Of a DNA stretch of 64,000 nt, positions 17,284 to 28,800 are shown one piece after another; the stretch's first letter is position 1, and each line of letters opens with the position of its first letter. The stretch lies in assembly GCF_022201045.2 (NCBI RefSeq), contig NC_068562.1:2356001-2420000 (forward strand), given 5' to 3'. This stretch comes from Citrus sinensis. Lineage: Eukaryota > Streptophyta > Magnoliopsida > Sapindales > Rutaceae. Below the pieces are notes generated by a model. The model was not told the DNA's origin, ran no database searches, and worked only from the letters and a program-made list of their open reading frames with translations. A program made the position numbers and the translations under genes.

Positions 17284-20200
17284 TTAGGAAATCTGACAAA
17301 GATTTTCGAACCCCATATACTCTTGATTTTTCAATTTCTTAACCATGTTTTCGATGCCAAATCCACCTGCAATTATAGAGTAGAGAAGCCATTTGTTGTT
17401 TATCAACTTTATTTTCCAAAGATTAATCATCTAGTTGCTCTCAACTCATGGCATTTCAAATAAATCACAGAAATCTTGAGAGTGTCATTACCTAAACTGA
17501 TTGCGCTCACGAAGATTGTCAAAGCTAATATGAAAACGATTATTGAGGCCCTCCCTAGGACTGCAATTATCTTTCTCACTACGTGCTGGCCGGCGAAGGC
17601 AGCAAAGGTTGCAACTAAAGTAAAAAAAGCAGCTGCAGCCAAGAAAATAAGATTTTGTTAAGGCCAAGTGAGTCAGCAATGCCAATAGTGTTATGAAATT
17701 TAGTATTTTCACTTTTATCACCTACCATAAGGGACCGGGAAACGATCGAGAAGATAATATTGCACAACAGACATTGAGGATGAGAAAGTCATTGCAAATG
17801 TTGATGTTGCGCTTGCTACCTGCAAAAAAAGGGTTCAAATTTGCTGTTATGAGATGTTGCTGGTACATCCTCTGTGAAACTTCGAAGTTATTCCCTCCAC
17901 CCTCCATTTGGCCCTGACTTAGCAGTTTAGTGCATACCTGAGGGGGAATTCCCAGTTCAAGAAAAAGAGGTCCCAAGATGAAGCCTCCCCCTAGCCCTAG
18001 TAATCCACCCACCATACCGGCTACAATCCCACAAAAACAGTAAAATACAATCTGATGAATCTTCCAATTTGTGATTTCTTTCCCCTTTGATGCTATCACC
18101 CTAGTTCCTTTGTACAAGCATATAGCTTCAAACAGTGCAACAGAGACTGCAATTGGTACCTATACCATGTCGAATTGTGATGAAAAATCGATTTAGTCAT
18201 TGAGAAAATGTAATTTTTGAGCTGTTAAGCATTTTTTTTTCCTTGTTTTCATTAAATTCTTGCTCGGGCAAGTATCCAACTCTTCATAAATGCTTCGGGT
18301 GTTGAGACTTCCCATTATTTGGTTTTGTTGTTGCGGGTTAGTGCGTTTAAGTGTAAAGGGCGCTTGCGGTAGACAATCTGAATACCTATGTCACCAAGCT
18401 TTTATGTGTACGTACTAATTAGTAAATTTGTGAAAGGCGTGCTCAGATTCATGATATAGAACTTACCTGCAAGGCGTTTAGAATCCAGTATGTGATAGAG
18501 CATGGTACAACATATTCCTGCATGCAAATTCATAGATGTCGCAACAAAGAATGAGTCATATACATGGTGTTTTGCAGACAACTACTCGGAAATGTAGGAT
18601 AAAACACCAACAATCTTTCTGTCTTTTTCATGCAATGACTGATAGTGCAACTAGATGAGGTCATACCAATGATCTGAATTCTCTTTCTAGCGTAATATTA
18701 TTGATTATAACATGCAGTTTACCTTAGCAAGCTGAACGGCAAGAAAGCCTAACCACACGTACAAAAGCAGTGATAACTCTTTCCAGTAAATGTTTTTAAT
18801 GACGGGAACCTGGATGAAACTCAGAATCATTAGAGCAGTAATAGCCTAATGGCAACAAGAAGTTTACAGTGTCATTGAGAACCTTTAAAAAGGAATATTT
18901 GTATAGTAAAACCTACAAAAAATTTTAACTCACCTCTTCATCATGTAGTGTAGAGGGACCGCTTGGTAATTGTTTGTAATCTTGGCCATCAACATCTGCA
19001 GTTCAGGACATCAGCACAAACTTTTTCTATGAAAGGTTGTATAGAAGGAGATTGACATTCGGCTACTTGAAAGTTGAATAAATGGTTTAGATCTTGGTCT
19101 CAAAAAATATTTTCCTAACAAAATAGTATCAAAGGCAAGGAGACCAAATTTGATTGAAGGCCCCGGTTATTGTTGTGGAATCGAGTTCCTTTGTACAATC
19201 AATTGCTTTATTACATTAGATCGTTTCTATAAATAAGATAAAACCTATGAATTTTAAGTAATACAGTTTGATTTTGAATCTGAATGTTAGTAGAATCTGA
19301 AATGGAAATTTTGCCTGTGACTAGTAACAATTTAGACTATGGGAAAAAGATAATTGTTACTTATAATGATTACTTTGAATTCCTATATTTGAATCCCTCT
19401 TATCCGGTAGCAGATGAAGTGACTTTTGATAAATTAATAGATCGGTTTATCACTCTTCTAACTCCTGTAAAAACAAAAAATGGTTTGTTCTTACTTATAT
19501 GGTTCTGCTCTCTGGGGGGCACCTAAGCTACTGTGACCATAAAGCAGGCCCTTGTGAGAAGGCTTTTTTTTTGTAAGGTTATACCCTTGATGAAAAGCGA
19601 GTATACCCTTTTTACTAGTTTTAGAAGAAAGTTTTTTGCTTCAAGGGAGCCGTTGAGCACTCACCAGCGGCTTTGGACTCTGACTCTAGCACCTTGGCTG
19701 CTTCCTGAGAGTCAAAGAGAATCTCAAACTCATCATTTCTTAAAGGGAAAACAAGTCCATTGAAAGCTCAAGACTAGTAAGTTGAAAAACAAAACCTTCT
19801 TCATCATAGTCTCTTTCTTCCATGTATCGATGCCTTTGAACAACGCTTTGGTTGACGTACCTGCCAAAGACAGCATTAGTTTCTTTAATCAGAAGATTTT
19901 TTCTTTTTTTAAGATATATATTCCAGAAAATATTCCTGCTTTTGGTTGCCAAAGCGGATCGCGGTACTATAATTTCACTTAAATATGACCAAACGAAGAA
20001 CCGTTGTTCGACCATTTCTGATAACTAGAAAAGCCCGGAACTAAGAGCGCTCTAAGCGGAAGCCCATACGGTTATACTCTTCGAGCTATTTTAAATTCCT
20101 CATCATTCAAAACTGCTATCACCGAAAGAGAATTCATGTACTGTGTTAGAACAAATAAAATTACCTATGAAAAGGATGATAAGCAGCACCGTAACCATCC

Positions 20201-21054
20201 AATCTGCGAACATGACATTGAAGGCAACTCCAATGCTGATTCCTAGCATAAGCATGGGCTGAAATAACAAAGCCAGGTCGTAATCTATGAGAGGCATGTC
20301 CAGTGTTGGGTGCCTCAGTCTCAAGTTATAGTAAACCGTTGATCCAGCAGCTCCCATAATCATACCTGCAAGCAAAAATGATACTAATGATTGCAATCAG
20401 ATGCACTTGAAAGCGTCAGATTTAGTATTAGCTCTTCATGTACGTTTGCATGTACTCATTTGTTTGCGGGTAAAGTTAATAGAGTATGATGATCAAATTT
20501 AAATTAGACAAGGCGGGAGTAGATGGTCAGATTTAAATTTGACTACTGAGTACTGACACTTGGAAATGGCGGTGGCAGACTTGGGGTCGAAGCCAATGAT
20601 CAAGGTGAGCATTGGAACAAAAATTCCACCACCTCCAACGCCACCAACACTACCCAATGCCGCACCAAAGAATCCAACAATTGATCCTACCACAACTTTC
20701 CAGCCAAACTGCATTTCCTGCTCAATCAATAAATTGTACATTTGAAATGAATGAACGATATACAAGGAGAAAGATAGCTGTTACATAAAAACTACAAAGT
20801 AGTGTAAGAAGAATGAGAAAACTCACTGGCCAAACAGGCTCATAAGAAGACTCCCCACTCTGCCATAAGAAATGAGCTACTCTGCATAAAAACCCTGGTC
20901 TCGTTTCTTTCTCGTCAGCAAAAACTTGGGGATCTTTATCTTTCAATAATCTCTCGGCGTTGCTCAATTTTTCCATCATGATTAAACCCAGAAACACCAT
21001 CCACACAGTAACAGCTGCTGCTAAAGACCTGCGATTCATCCGGATTTGAGCCAT
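17284..21054 (-). CDS. Sulfite exporter TauE/SafE family protein
   Basis: Polytopic membrane protein of the TauE/SafE family, whose bacterial members are linked to export of sulfur-containing anions. The substrate of the plant members is not firmly established. Twelve exons in transcript order: 20827-21054, 20558-20717, 20165-20365, 19796-19860, 19665-19704, 18934-18995, 18723-18809, 18467-18517, 17938-18159, 17726-17819, 17492-17632, 17284-17366. They total 1434 nt (477 aa), all in phase. An N-terminal hydrophobic segment (~11-27) is followed by two family half-motifs. The first is [14 protein letters not shown] (~residues 95-110), the second [14 protein letters not shown] (~349-364). A hydrophilic loop ([20 protein letters not shown]) separates the halves. 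The C-terminus is [11 protein letters not shown]. The introns flanking exons 4 and 5 carry odd sequence (see findings). Confidence 0.93.
19271..19640. other. Unusual insert-like sequence in TauE-family intron 5
   Basis: It contains an 80-codon plus-strand frame (19284-19526) with protein-like composition, including the stretch [20 protein letters not shown]. More G/C-rich sequence (GGGGGGCACC, AAAGCAGGCCC) follows. I do not recognise the product. It may be part of an inserted organellar or transposon fragment; the host splice sites remain intact. Confidence 0.35.
19920..20100. other. GC-shifted insert-like sequence in TauE-family intron 3
   Basis: The segment from about 19930 to 20090 is markedly richer in G and C than the surrounding introns (for example GCCAAAGCGGATCGCGG and AAGAGCGCTCTAAGCGG). 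Its texture recalls plant mitochondrial DNA, but I cannot name a gene. Intron splice sites are unaffected. Confidence 0.35.
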
Positions 21055-21059
21055 TCAAG

Positions 21060-22150
21060 TAGCCTTTAAGTATGAAAGCAAGAAGTATAAGAGAGAATTT
21101 ATGACTTGATGCTATTTCTCTCTATAATATTCTTTTTTCCCCACGAAGGATTATGTTTTTAGTTTGCTTATGAGTGAGGAGGGCAGTTCTTTAGTACCTG
21201 CCTAGATTCTACATTTATAAATTTTCTCTTTCTCTCTCTATGATATGGATCGCTAATTTTCAAATTAAAGGGGGCTCGAAATCTTTGTTTACTTTTTTCT
21301 TCTGTTTCTTTTTTATATTTATTTTTCTCTTTTTGGTTAACCTTGAGAAATAGGAAAAAAGAACTCTATAACCATGTAGGAAAATTCTACGATGCCTATA
21401 TTAAAAATATGGTATTAATATTGTGACAAATATAAATTTTATAAATTATATATAAGTCTAGTAAATATAAGGTAAAATAAATAGATTAATACAAGAGTAG
21501 TAAATTGATATTTAAAATTGTAAAACAAAACATACACTTATAAAAATAATATAAATCTTGTATATCAATGTTAAACTTTAATTTAACAAAAAAAAACTAT
21601 TCATTTAATTTAATAAAACAAAGAAAACTCATCAATTGAAAACAAAAAATCGTATTGAAGCAATTGGAATAACTTTATTAAATTGGTTTAACCATAAATT
21701 CTATGTTCATTATAGGATATTTATAACTTTTTTTTTTTCATTTTCTATCATAGTGTTTATTTACTACACATGTTAATTAAATAAATTATTTTTCTTGATG
21801 TGGATCAAGACCAAAAAAAGAAAAAGAAAAAGAAATTCTTATATTACTAGACATATACGATTTTATATTTATTTTTTGCTTTTTTACATACTTTATGTAA
21901 TTTGAAACTTTACTTTTTACTTATACTTAAATATCATTTGAGATTGTTGTCGAAGAAGTTTAGAAGGATACAAAATCACCCGACAAACATCTGTTGAAAA
22001 CATGAGAATAGTAGTTTTTCAAAATTTAATTTTGAGATTAATTTTTTTTAATAAAATTTGACATATATTACCACATGTATTATGTAAACCTAAAACTATT
22101 ATTATTTAATTTAGAAAAAAATCAGGAAATTTATAAGGTAACCATTATTA
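21060..22150. other. AT-rich upstream region of the TauE-family gene
   Basis: The first ~100 bp upstream of ATG 21054 probably hold the leader, with CT-rich runs (about 21225-21240). The rest is AT-rich without recognisable features. Confidence 0.5.
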
Positions 22151-22925
22151 TAATGAGTTTTTATTTTACACTTGTAATTTTTTATTTTTTTTCAATAGCT
22201 CTTATATTAATTTACTTGTTTTACTTTTCATCTATAAGTCTTATGTTCCAATTTATGGTTTATGTTATACTTAGTGTTGATTTATAAGTTTTATGATACA
22301 ATTGTAAGTTTTTGTTTTATTTACTAATAATACACAAATCTAGTATTCATACGTTAATTTACTTGTTTTACCTAATTTATTATTTATTTTACCCTTAATG
22401 TTGATTTATAAGTTTTATATTTTATTTGTAAATTTTTGTTTTGTTTACTATTGATACACCAATTTACCACTTCTATGCTAATTTACTTGTTTTATCTTAT
22501 ATTTAGAAGTCTTACGTTCAATTTACAAAATTATGTTTTATTTTTATACTTAATATTGATTTACATGTTTTACATTACATTTGTAAGTTTTTGTTATGTT
22601 TACCAATAATACATCAATTTACCACTCCTATGTAGATTTACTTGTTTTATCTTTTATTTATAAGTCTTATATTTCACTTACATAATTTATGTTTTTAGTT
22701 TACACTTAATGTTGATTTACAAGTTTTATATTATGTTTGTAAGTTTTTATTTTATTTACTAATAGTACACCAATTTACTACTCTTATATTAATATACTTA
22801 TTTTATCTTACATTTATAAGTCTTATATTCTATTTTAATATTTTATGTTTTATTTTACACTCAATCTTGATTTACAACTTTTATATTAAACTTACATGCC
22901 TTATGCTTTGTTTACAAAAGTTATG
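22150..22925. repeat. AT-rich tandem array, ~155-bp period
   Basis: The phrase TTGATTTAYAAGTTTTA recurs near 22276, 22400, 22555, 22711 and 22866. The spacings are about 124, 155, 156 and 155 bp. Between these anchors every unit has TAAGTTTTTGTTTTATTTAC, then ACACCAATTTAC, then TTTACTTGTTTTATCTT, then TATAAGTCTTAT, in the same order. The short second unit lacks the TATAAGTCTTAT block, which explains its 124-bp length. About 4.7 copies are present. Confidence 0.8.
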
Positions 22926-24690
22926 TTTAATTACGGTATTAATATCATGATTAAAATCACGGCATCATAGAATGAGTTGCATGCTTTGTTGCATGCATAA
23001 TTAAGGAGATAATTGTGTTTGTTCATTAGTGTACTTACTAACAAAGTATTCTATCAGAAAAATCTCCTCTCTTATTATTTAAGCTCATTCTTTTGCAATG
23101 ATAGCTACCTATCTACTTCAAATATTCTTCATTTAATTGCCTATCTCTTGGCTTGAGATTTTTATTCCAACTTACAAAGTTGGTTGAAACTTTTGAAATC
23201 GTTACGAGCCCTAGAAATTTGCTTCCAATTTTAGCATCTGATAAGTTCAAGCGACAATACCAAAACTGAAGACACAGTACTATGTTCCCGTATAATTATC
23301 AGTTGTGTTGCTACTATTTTCACCCAAAAAAAAAAATGACTATTTGATATTACTTTAATTATTTTTTTATTTTTGTGGGGTCCGGTTTTACAGTTGTTTC
23401 AAATGACGAATCATTAATCAGTAAGTATACCCCCGATTTACGGAATTCTTTCTGCCACATGTATCGTTAGAAAGTGAGTGGGAATCCAAAGCTCACATTT
23501 AATGGAATAGAAGAGAGTTTTGTCAGGATTTTCATGGAAAGTACGAACACGATTCTGCTGAAAAATGAAAAATTGCATATAAATTTATAATCGCGCTCAT
23601 TATTACATAATTCGGTGGTTAATGATTGAGAACAATGGTCGTAATAACTTAAACAAAAACAATAAAATAAGACAAGTGAGACGATCCGCATATGCCTTCA
23701 GAAGCGCATATGTTTACACTTGAGTGATCTGTTTCTTCTTATGCAATGAAACTCCAATCCAGCGTAATGGAAGCTTCATAGCTGCTTCCGAAATCTTGAC
23801 GTTATTTGAGTTCCTTAACCTTTTATTGACGGAAGATCAATTAATCAATGATGGTTGTTTTTTAATTTAAAAGATTTCCACTCCACTGTATTTAATTAAT
23901 ACGTGGTAAAAAAGACATGCATTCTCTCGATCATGTTCCGAGTTATTATGTAATTTCTAGCCTATATGGAAACTATTTTCCAAGAGAAAGGCTGGCTGGC
24001 TGGCTGGCTGGCTGGCTAGCTAGCTAGAACTAACGTACAAGCCAATAACAATAGAAAGTTGAGGAGGAAATTTCTCAGAAGAGGCTTAAAATGTTTCGAA
24101 ACAATACGAACAACGTAGCCAACTAGTTTCATCTGAGACCGAGAGGGGTGCACAGTGATGATCGTATACCAGTACTTGATTTTGCATGTCAAACCCCTCG
24201 AAGCTTCATGGCTGCTTCAGGTGTTGTTGACTTATCCGCCGCTGTCTTTATCACATGCAATTTCAGACTGAATTGTTGAACAAAACCACTTTCCACAGTG
24301 AATACTCTTTATCTATTTACTCATTTTATTTATTTGTTTACCCTTTATCTATGGGAGCGTCCATCAAATTCGATAGCTTATAAATTAAGGAAAACGTTTA
24401 CTTCTTCTACACCATCCTTGAACCACCACGCATCACTGAATCTGTTCAATGAACACTCATTTTTCCATGAACTTCCAACTTTGCCCAAATAGTGTCAAAC
24501 ATAATTACGTTCGTCTCTAGCTATTCAAGCTCCGCAAAAATTGAAGAAATCGTCCTTTCGATTCAGTTAAGACAAACACAAAATGGACAAAAACCCAGCA
24601 TTCGATCATTCGATTGGACCCAAAGTAGAAACCACAGATTGCCCATCAGCCTATAGAAGATGACGGGAGAAAAGTCCTAGGTTAATAAAT
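22926..24690. other. Gene-poor spacer
   Basis: No coding exon recognised. The phrase GAAGCTTCATRGCTGCTTC occurs twice (near 23769 and 24201) with weaker flanking similarity, which suggests an old local duplication. Confidence 0.5.
23990..24026. repeat. GGCT tetranucleotide microsatellite
   Basis: Seven GGCT units (some read as CTGG) followed by AGCT units form an uninterrupted simple repeat. Confidence 0.9.
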
Positions 24691-24895
24691 TTTGGGTCAC
24701 AGTCCGAATTCTGCGTTAAATGTTAACGGTATCCACGTTGGCGAGACGAAGTGACGCCAAATTATACCGAACAGTTGATAACCACCCTGAGCCCGCCCCC
24801 GTGTTATAATGCAATTGCCCCCCACCCAAAATCCCCAAGGCTTGATCATACCCCAAAACGTTGTCGCTCTGATTCCTCTTTTCACTTGGAATGAA

Positions 24896-25111
24896 TTACC
24901 ACTTTTTGCTACCGCTTGAAGAATTGAGATTTGGAACGCCAGGATGACTCTGTGCACCGTTGGCGTTGAAGATGCTGACTGCAGCCTGTTGGCGTGATGT
25001 TGTTCGACCCTCCCGATGCTGATTTTGATTTTGAAGCGAAATGTAGTGATAGAATTGCCCAATTATTGTTTCTTCGCAAAATTCTGTCGCCTCAAGGCTC
25101 AGGTTTTGCAA
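24896..25111 (-). other. Unassigned open reading frame with protein-like composition
   Basis: The 71-codon minus-strand frame is rich in Q, N, S and E. It reads, for example, FCEETIIGQFYHYISLQNQN and ends SSSGSKKW. This composition differs from the AT-driven frames of the spacers. I recognise no family, see no convincing splice partner, and cannot exclude chance. An overlapping frame (24697-25062) also stays open and ends KPWGFWVGGN...FNAEFGL, so a decayed gene with a shifted frame is possible. Confidence 0.25.
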
Positions 25112-25894
25112 GTTTAGGATTTGGATTCTACAATGGAGGCCTTGGTTTGGTTCTATCGAGGTTTTGAGATTCCTCTTTACTTTTCAGTTTGTTCGTTAAG
25201 CGATTTAGGAATTGTCATCCATTTCGGGAATTTCTTTATCGGGTAATAAATTTGTCCAACGAATAATCACTCGACTTTGATTGTTGTTCCTGGTTATGTA
25301 CAATTAAGCAAATCCGTGAGCTTCGGCCATCAATTTTCGTGAAAATAATCTCTGGTAAATCTGAAAAAACCAGAGTCATCGAAGAGCTACAGAGAAAATC
25401 ACTTCAGTTTTTTTGTACAGTATCTTCCAAATGCCTAGGCCCCATAGAACAACAGTGTTGACTGTTGAATGAAACTCATGCACGTTAATGCAAGATGATG
25501 AGGTAGATACATTCAGAGAGGCATATTGAACGCATCAGCGTTGTCGACAGCTTAAACACAGTACTTTTCAAACGTCGTGAATGAAAACAAGCAGAGACAT
25601 TAGACAAGAACACAAAATAAGATTAGGACTCCAGAACACAAAATAGAAGTTCTTGGATAACAACAATTCCACACGCAAACTCACTCCAGCAGATCCATCA
25701 AACACCACCTGATCATAAAATCTAAAGCAAATAGAAACAAAAAAGACCAACACTGCAACTAAAGACTTCCGTTATCATAAGACAACAAATATCAAGTTAC
25801 AAGAGACATTAAAGACTCCACCATCAAGCTCAAAGGTCTCTGTATACCAGCTTTCTCAGTCATCATCATACAGAGAGAATGACCTACCCAAGCG

Positions 25895-28800
25895 TCAATA
25901 TTCACGATCCAGATCTCGTGTTCTCTCCTTGTCACGTGACTCAGACGTTGCACGGTCGTAACGGTAATCATCTTCCTCCATCTGATCATAGCGGTCATTA
26001 TCATCATCATGGTACTGATTATAACGGTCATGATCACCATAACCCCGATGATGCTCATAGTTCTCATGGTGGTCATACCATCCACGATCATCTTCCTGGT
26101 CAGTAGGATCATAGTCCCTTTCACCATGGCGGTCTCGCTCATGTTTTGAATCAATACGATCATAGTCAGAATCCCTATCACGGGAATACCCTCGGTCACG
26201 GTCAGGGTCACCAACTTCATAATCCCTGTCCCTCTCCCTTTCACGAGTGCGATCACGATCACGCTCCTTATCACGGTCTTTTTCTCTATCACGTTCATGA
26301 TCACGACCACGATCCCGGCCGCGATCACGATCACGTGTTCGGTCACGGTCACGTTCACGCCCTCGGTCTCTCTCCCTCTCTCTGTCTCTAGTTCTGTCAC
26401 GATCTCTATGGTGTCTATCATCTCTATGATCACGATCTCTTGGTCTGTCATGGGAGAGCTCAAGGGACTTCTCCCGTTCCCTCTCTCTATCCCTCCCCCT
26501 TTCACGGGATCTTTCCCTATCCCTAGCAGCCAAATGCTTAAGGTGTAAGTTTTTCCAAAAATAAAGGTCTGAGCTAAAACAATGTTTCCCAGCCCTTCAA
26601 CCAAAAGGCACAAACTTTATGTGTTACCCCTCCCCTAAAAAGTTTTTGCCCAGCAATAAATATTCAATACCACCTAAAATTATGTAGAGGTATAGGAATC
26701 ACAGAATGACAAAGAAAATGTACCGGTCACCATGTCGATCCTCTCGTATCCTAGGCTCTGCAGACCGAGATGGTCCTCTTGAAGGCTCTTGCTCCCTGGA
26801 AAGTTATAGATAATTGAATAAAAACATGATACATTTCTCAGAAAACAACAAGAGATATAGTGTTCATCACATAAAAGGGTGTGCTGCAGAATTGCAGTGG
26901 GGTAATTACCTTCCAGAATATCTCTGGTTAACTTCTTCCCCTCCAACCCTGGTTGTTCCAAGTCCACCGCCTAGCCTGCGAGGACGCCAATTAGGGACTG
27001 TTCGACCACGCTCAACATCAACAAGCACCCTTCTGCCATCAAGCTTCCTCCCATCAGCTTGTTTATATGCAGCTGTGAGATATAGAGAAGCAAAGCTTAG
27101 AAAACACAGAATTATATTAGATCAAACCTAACATACACATGATGTTCAGGCAAACCTTTCATATCCCGAGTGTGCATGTACTCAATGAAAGCATAACCTC
27201 TGGGTTTATTTGTCTCTTTATCAGTAACCAACCGAACCTGAAAAGCTCAATGCAAAATAAGAAATATGAAGCACAATTAACAAGAACTAAATCTGGTAGG
27301 AATAAAAATCCATGACCTAACACTCTGTACTTCCTCTAACTAAGTGACAAATGGTAGAAATAGTAAATCCTAACTGGCACGGCAGACAGGCACTATGCCT
27401 CATTAGCCGTGCTCACCTTTTCATCACAGGGCTTGCCATCGCGAGATGAATCACCACCATTGCAAGAGTTGCAGATTAACTGATCGTAGCAAATTTACCA
27501 ATTGTGTAACAGACTACACCTCCCCTTACCAGGGATATTTCTTTTTAAATGACAATAGTTATAAATTAACATAGGTAACACAGAAAATACCAGAACATCT
27601 TCTCAACTGCTGATACGTTTTCGATAGCCTTTAAAGCCAGAAATAAAATTTAGTAGCAAATAGAGCATGTACTATATCTTCAAATGAAAGAGAAAGAGAT
27701 GCTAATACTCCCGACATATATTACCCAGGGCAGGAAAAAGAACAGACGGTAGTCTCCTTTTGTAGCGCGAAGAAATAAAGACCAAAAGGCACAATGCATC
27801 ACTGCTCTGCTCAACTTAAGTATTTCAGCTTGGCTGTGCAGGATGAAGCACCATCTTTGGTGTTGGTTTGTAAGAAGATGGGAATAAAAATTCCATTGGT
27901 AGAAGAGTAATCTCCCCCTTACCAGGGGTTGTCTTAATATGATGAATCTTAATACTAAAAGAAAATACCTAAAAGGCGGATGAGTACATTTTCTTTTTTC
28001 TTACATATTTTTCTTTGGCAAAAGGAATGAAAAAAAAAAGTGTTGAAACCCTTGTCCATGATGATTTCTAAATCCAGCTATATCAAAGTAAAATTGTCAA
28101 AGGATCAATGAAACAAAACCGCACAGTTTCACAGGCAAAGAGGCAGTCAAAGATACCTGTGCTGATATTACCAACTTACACACTCCACCATCCAGTGATA
28201 TATATATGATAAAAAAGGGAGATGTTCAACATTCTCCCTCTCGTGATTGGCATAGAAGCTGAACAGGAAAGCCATGCAACTCTATCTACACTTACTATCC
28301 ACAAAATTCTTGTAACTTCTATCCATTATTAAAATGAACTTAGCGATAGGATTGCAAAACTAATTCAAAAAGCAGATTTTTCTGTGTTTTAAGCCAGTCA
28401 TAGGAATCCAACCAAACAAACATGAGCAGAACACAAACAAACTTAAACAGCTAAAACTTTATAGTTCTAAGAAAAATAAGTTTTTATTTTAAAACACAGA
28501 AAAATTAAAAATAAAGACATCTTATACATAGTTTGGAAAAACTTAATTTATAAGACTAAAATCTTTCTAGAAAGATATGCAAAGGATAAAGTGGCACACA
28601 ACCTCTTACCAAACCCACTTGGGGTGCTCAAAATACCTACCCGTTTAATTGGCCCATAAGACTCAAACTCCCTTTTGATTTTACTCTCAGTTGTCTCATA
28701 ACTCTGCAAGCAGAGAATTCATTAATCAGTAATCAATGCAAAAGATATTGAAAAACATGAATACAGATAAGAAGTAGAGCATTATTACTTACCAGCCTAG

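Noticed and set aside
25792-26613. 273-codon minus frame and several plus frames rich in His or Thr over the U1-70K tail
   Set aside because: They are shifted readings of the repetitive RE/RD/RS exon. Only the frame at 25895-26522 continues the spliced U1-70K protein.
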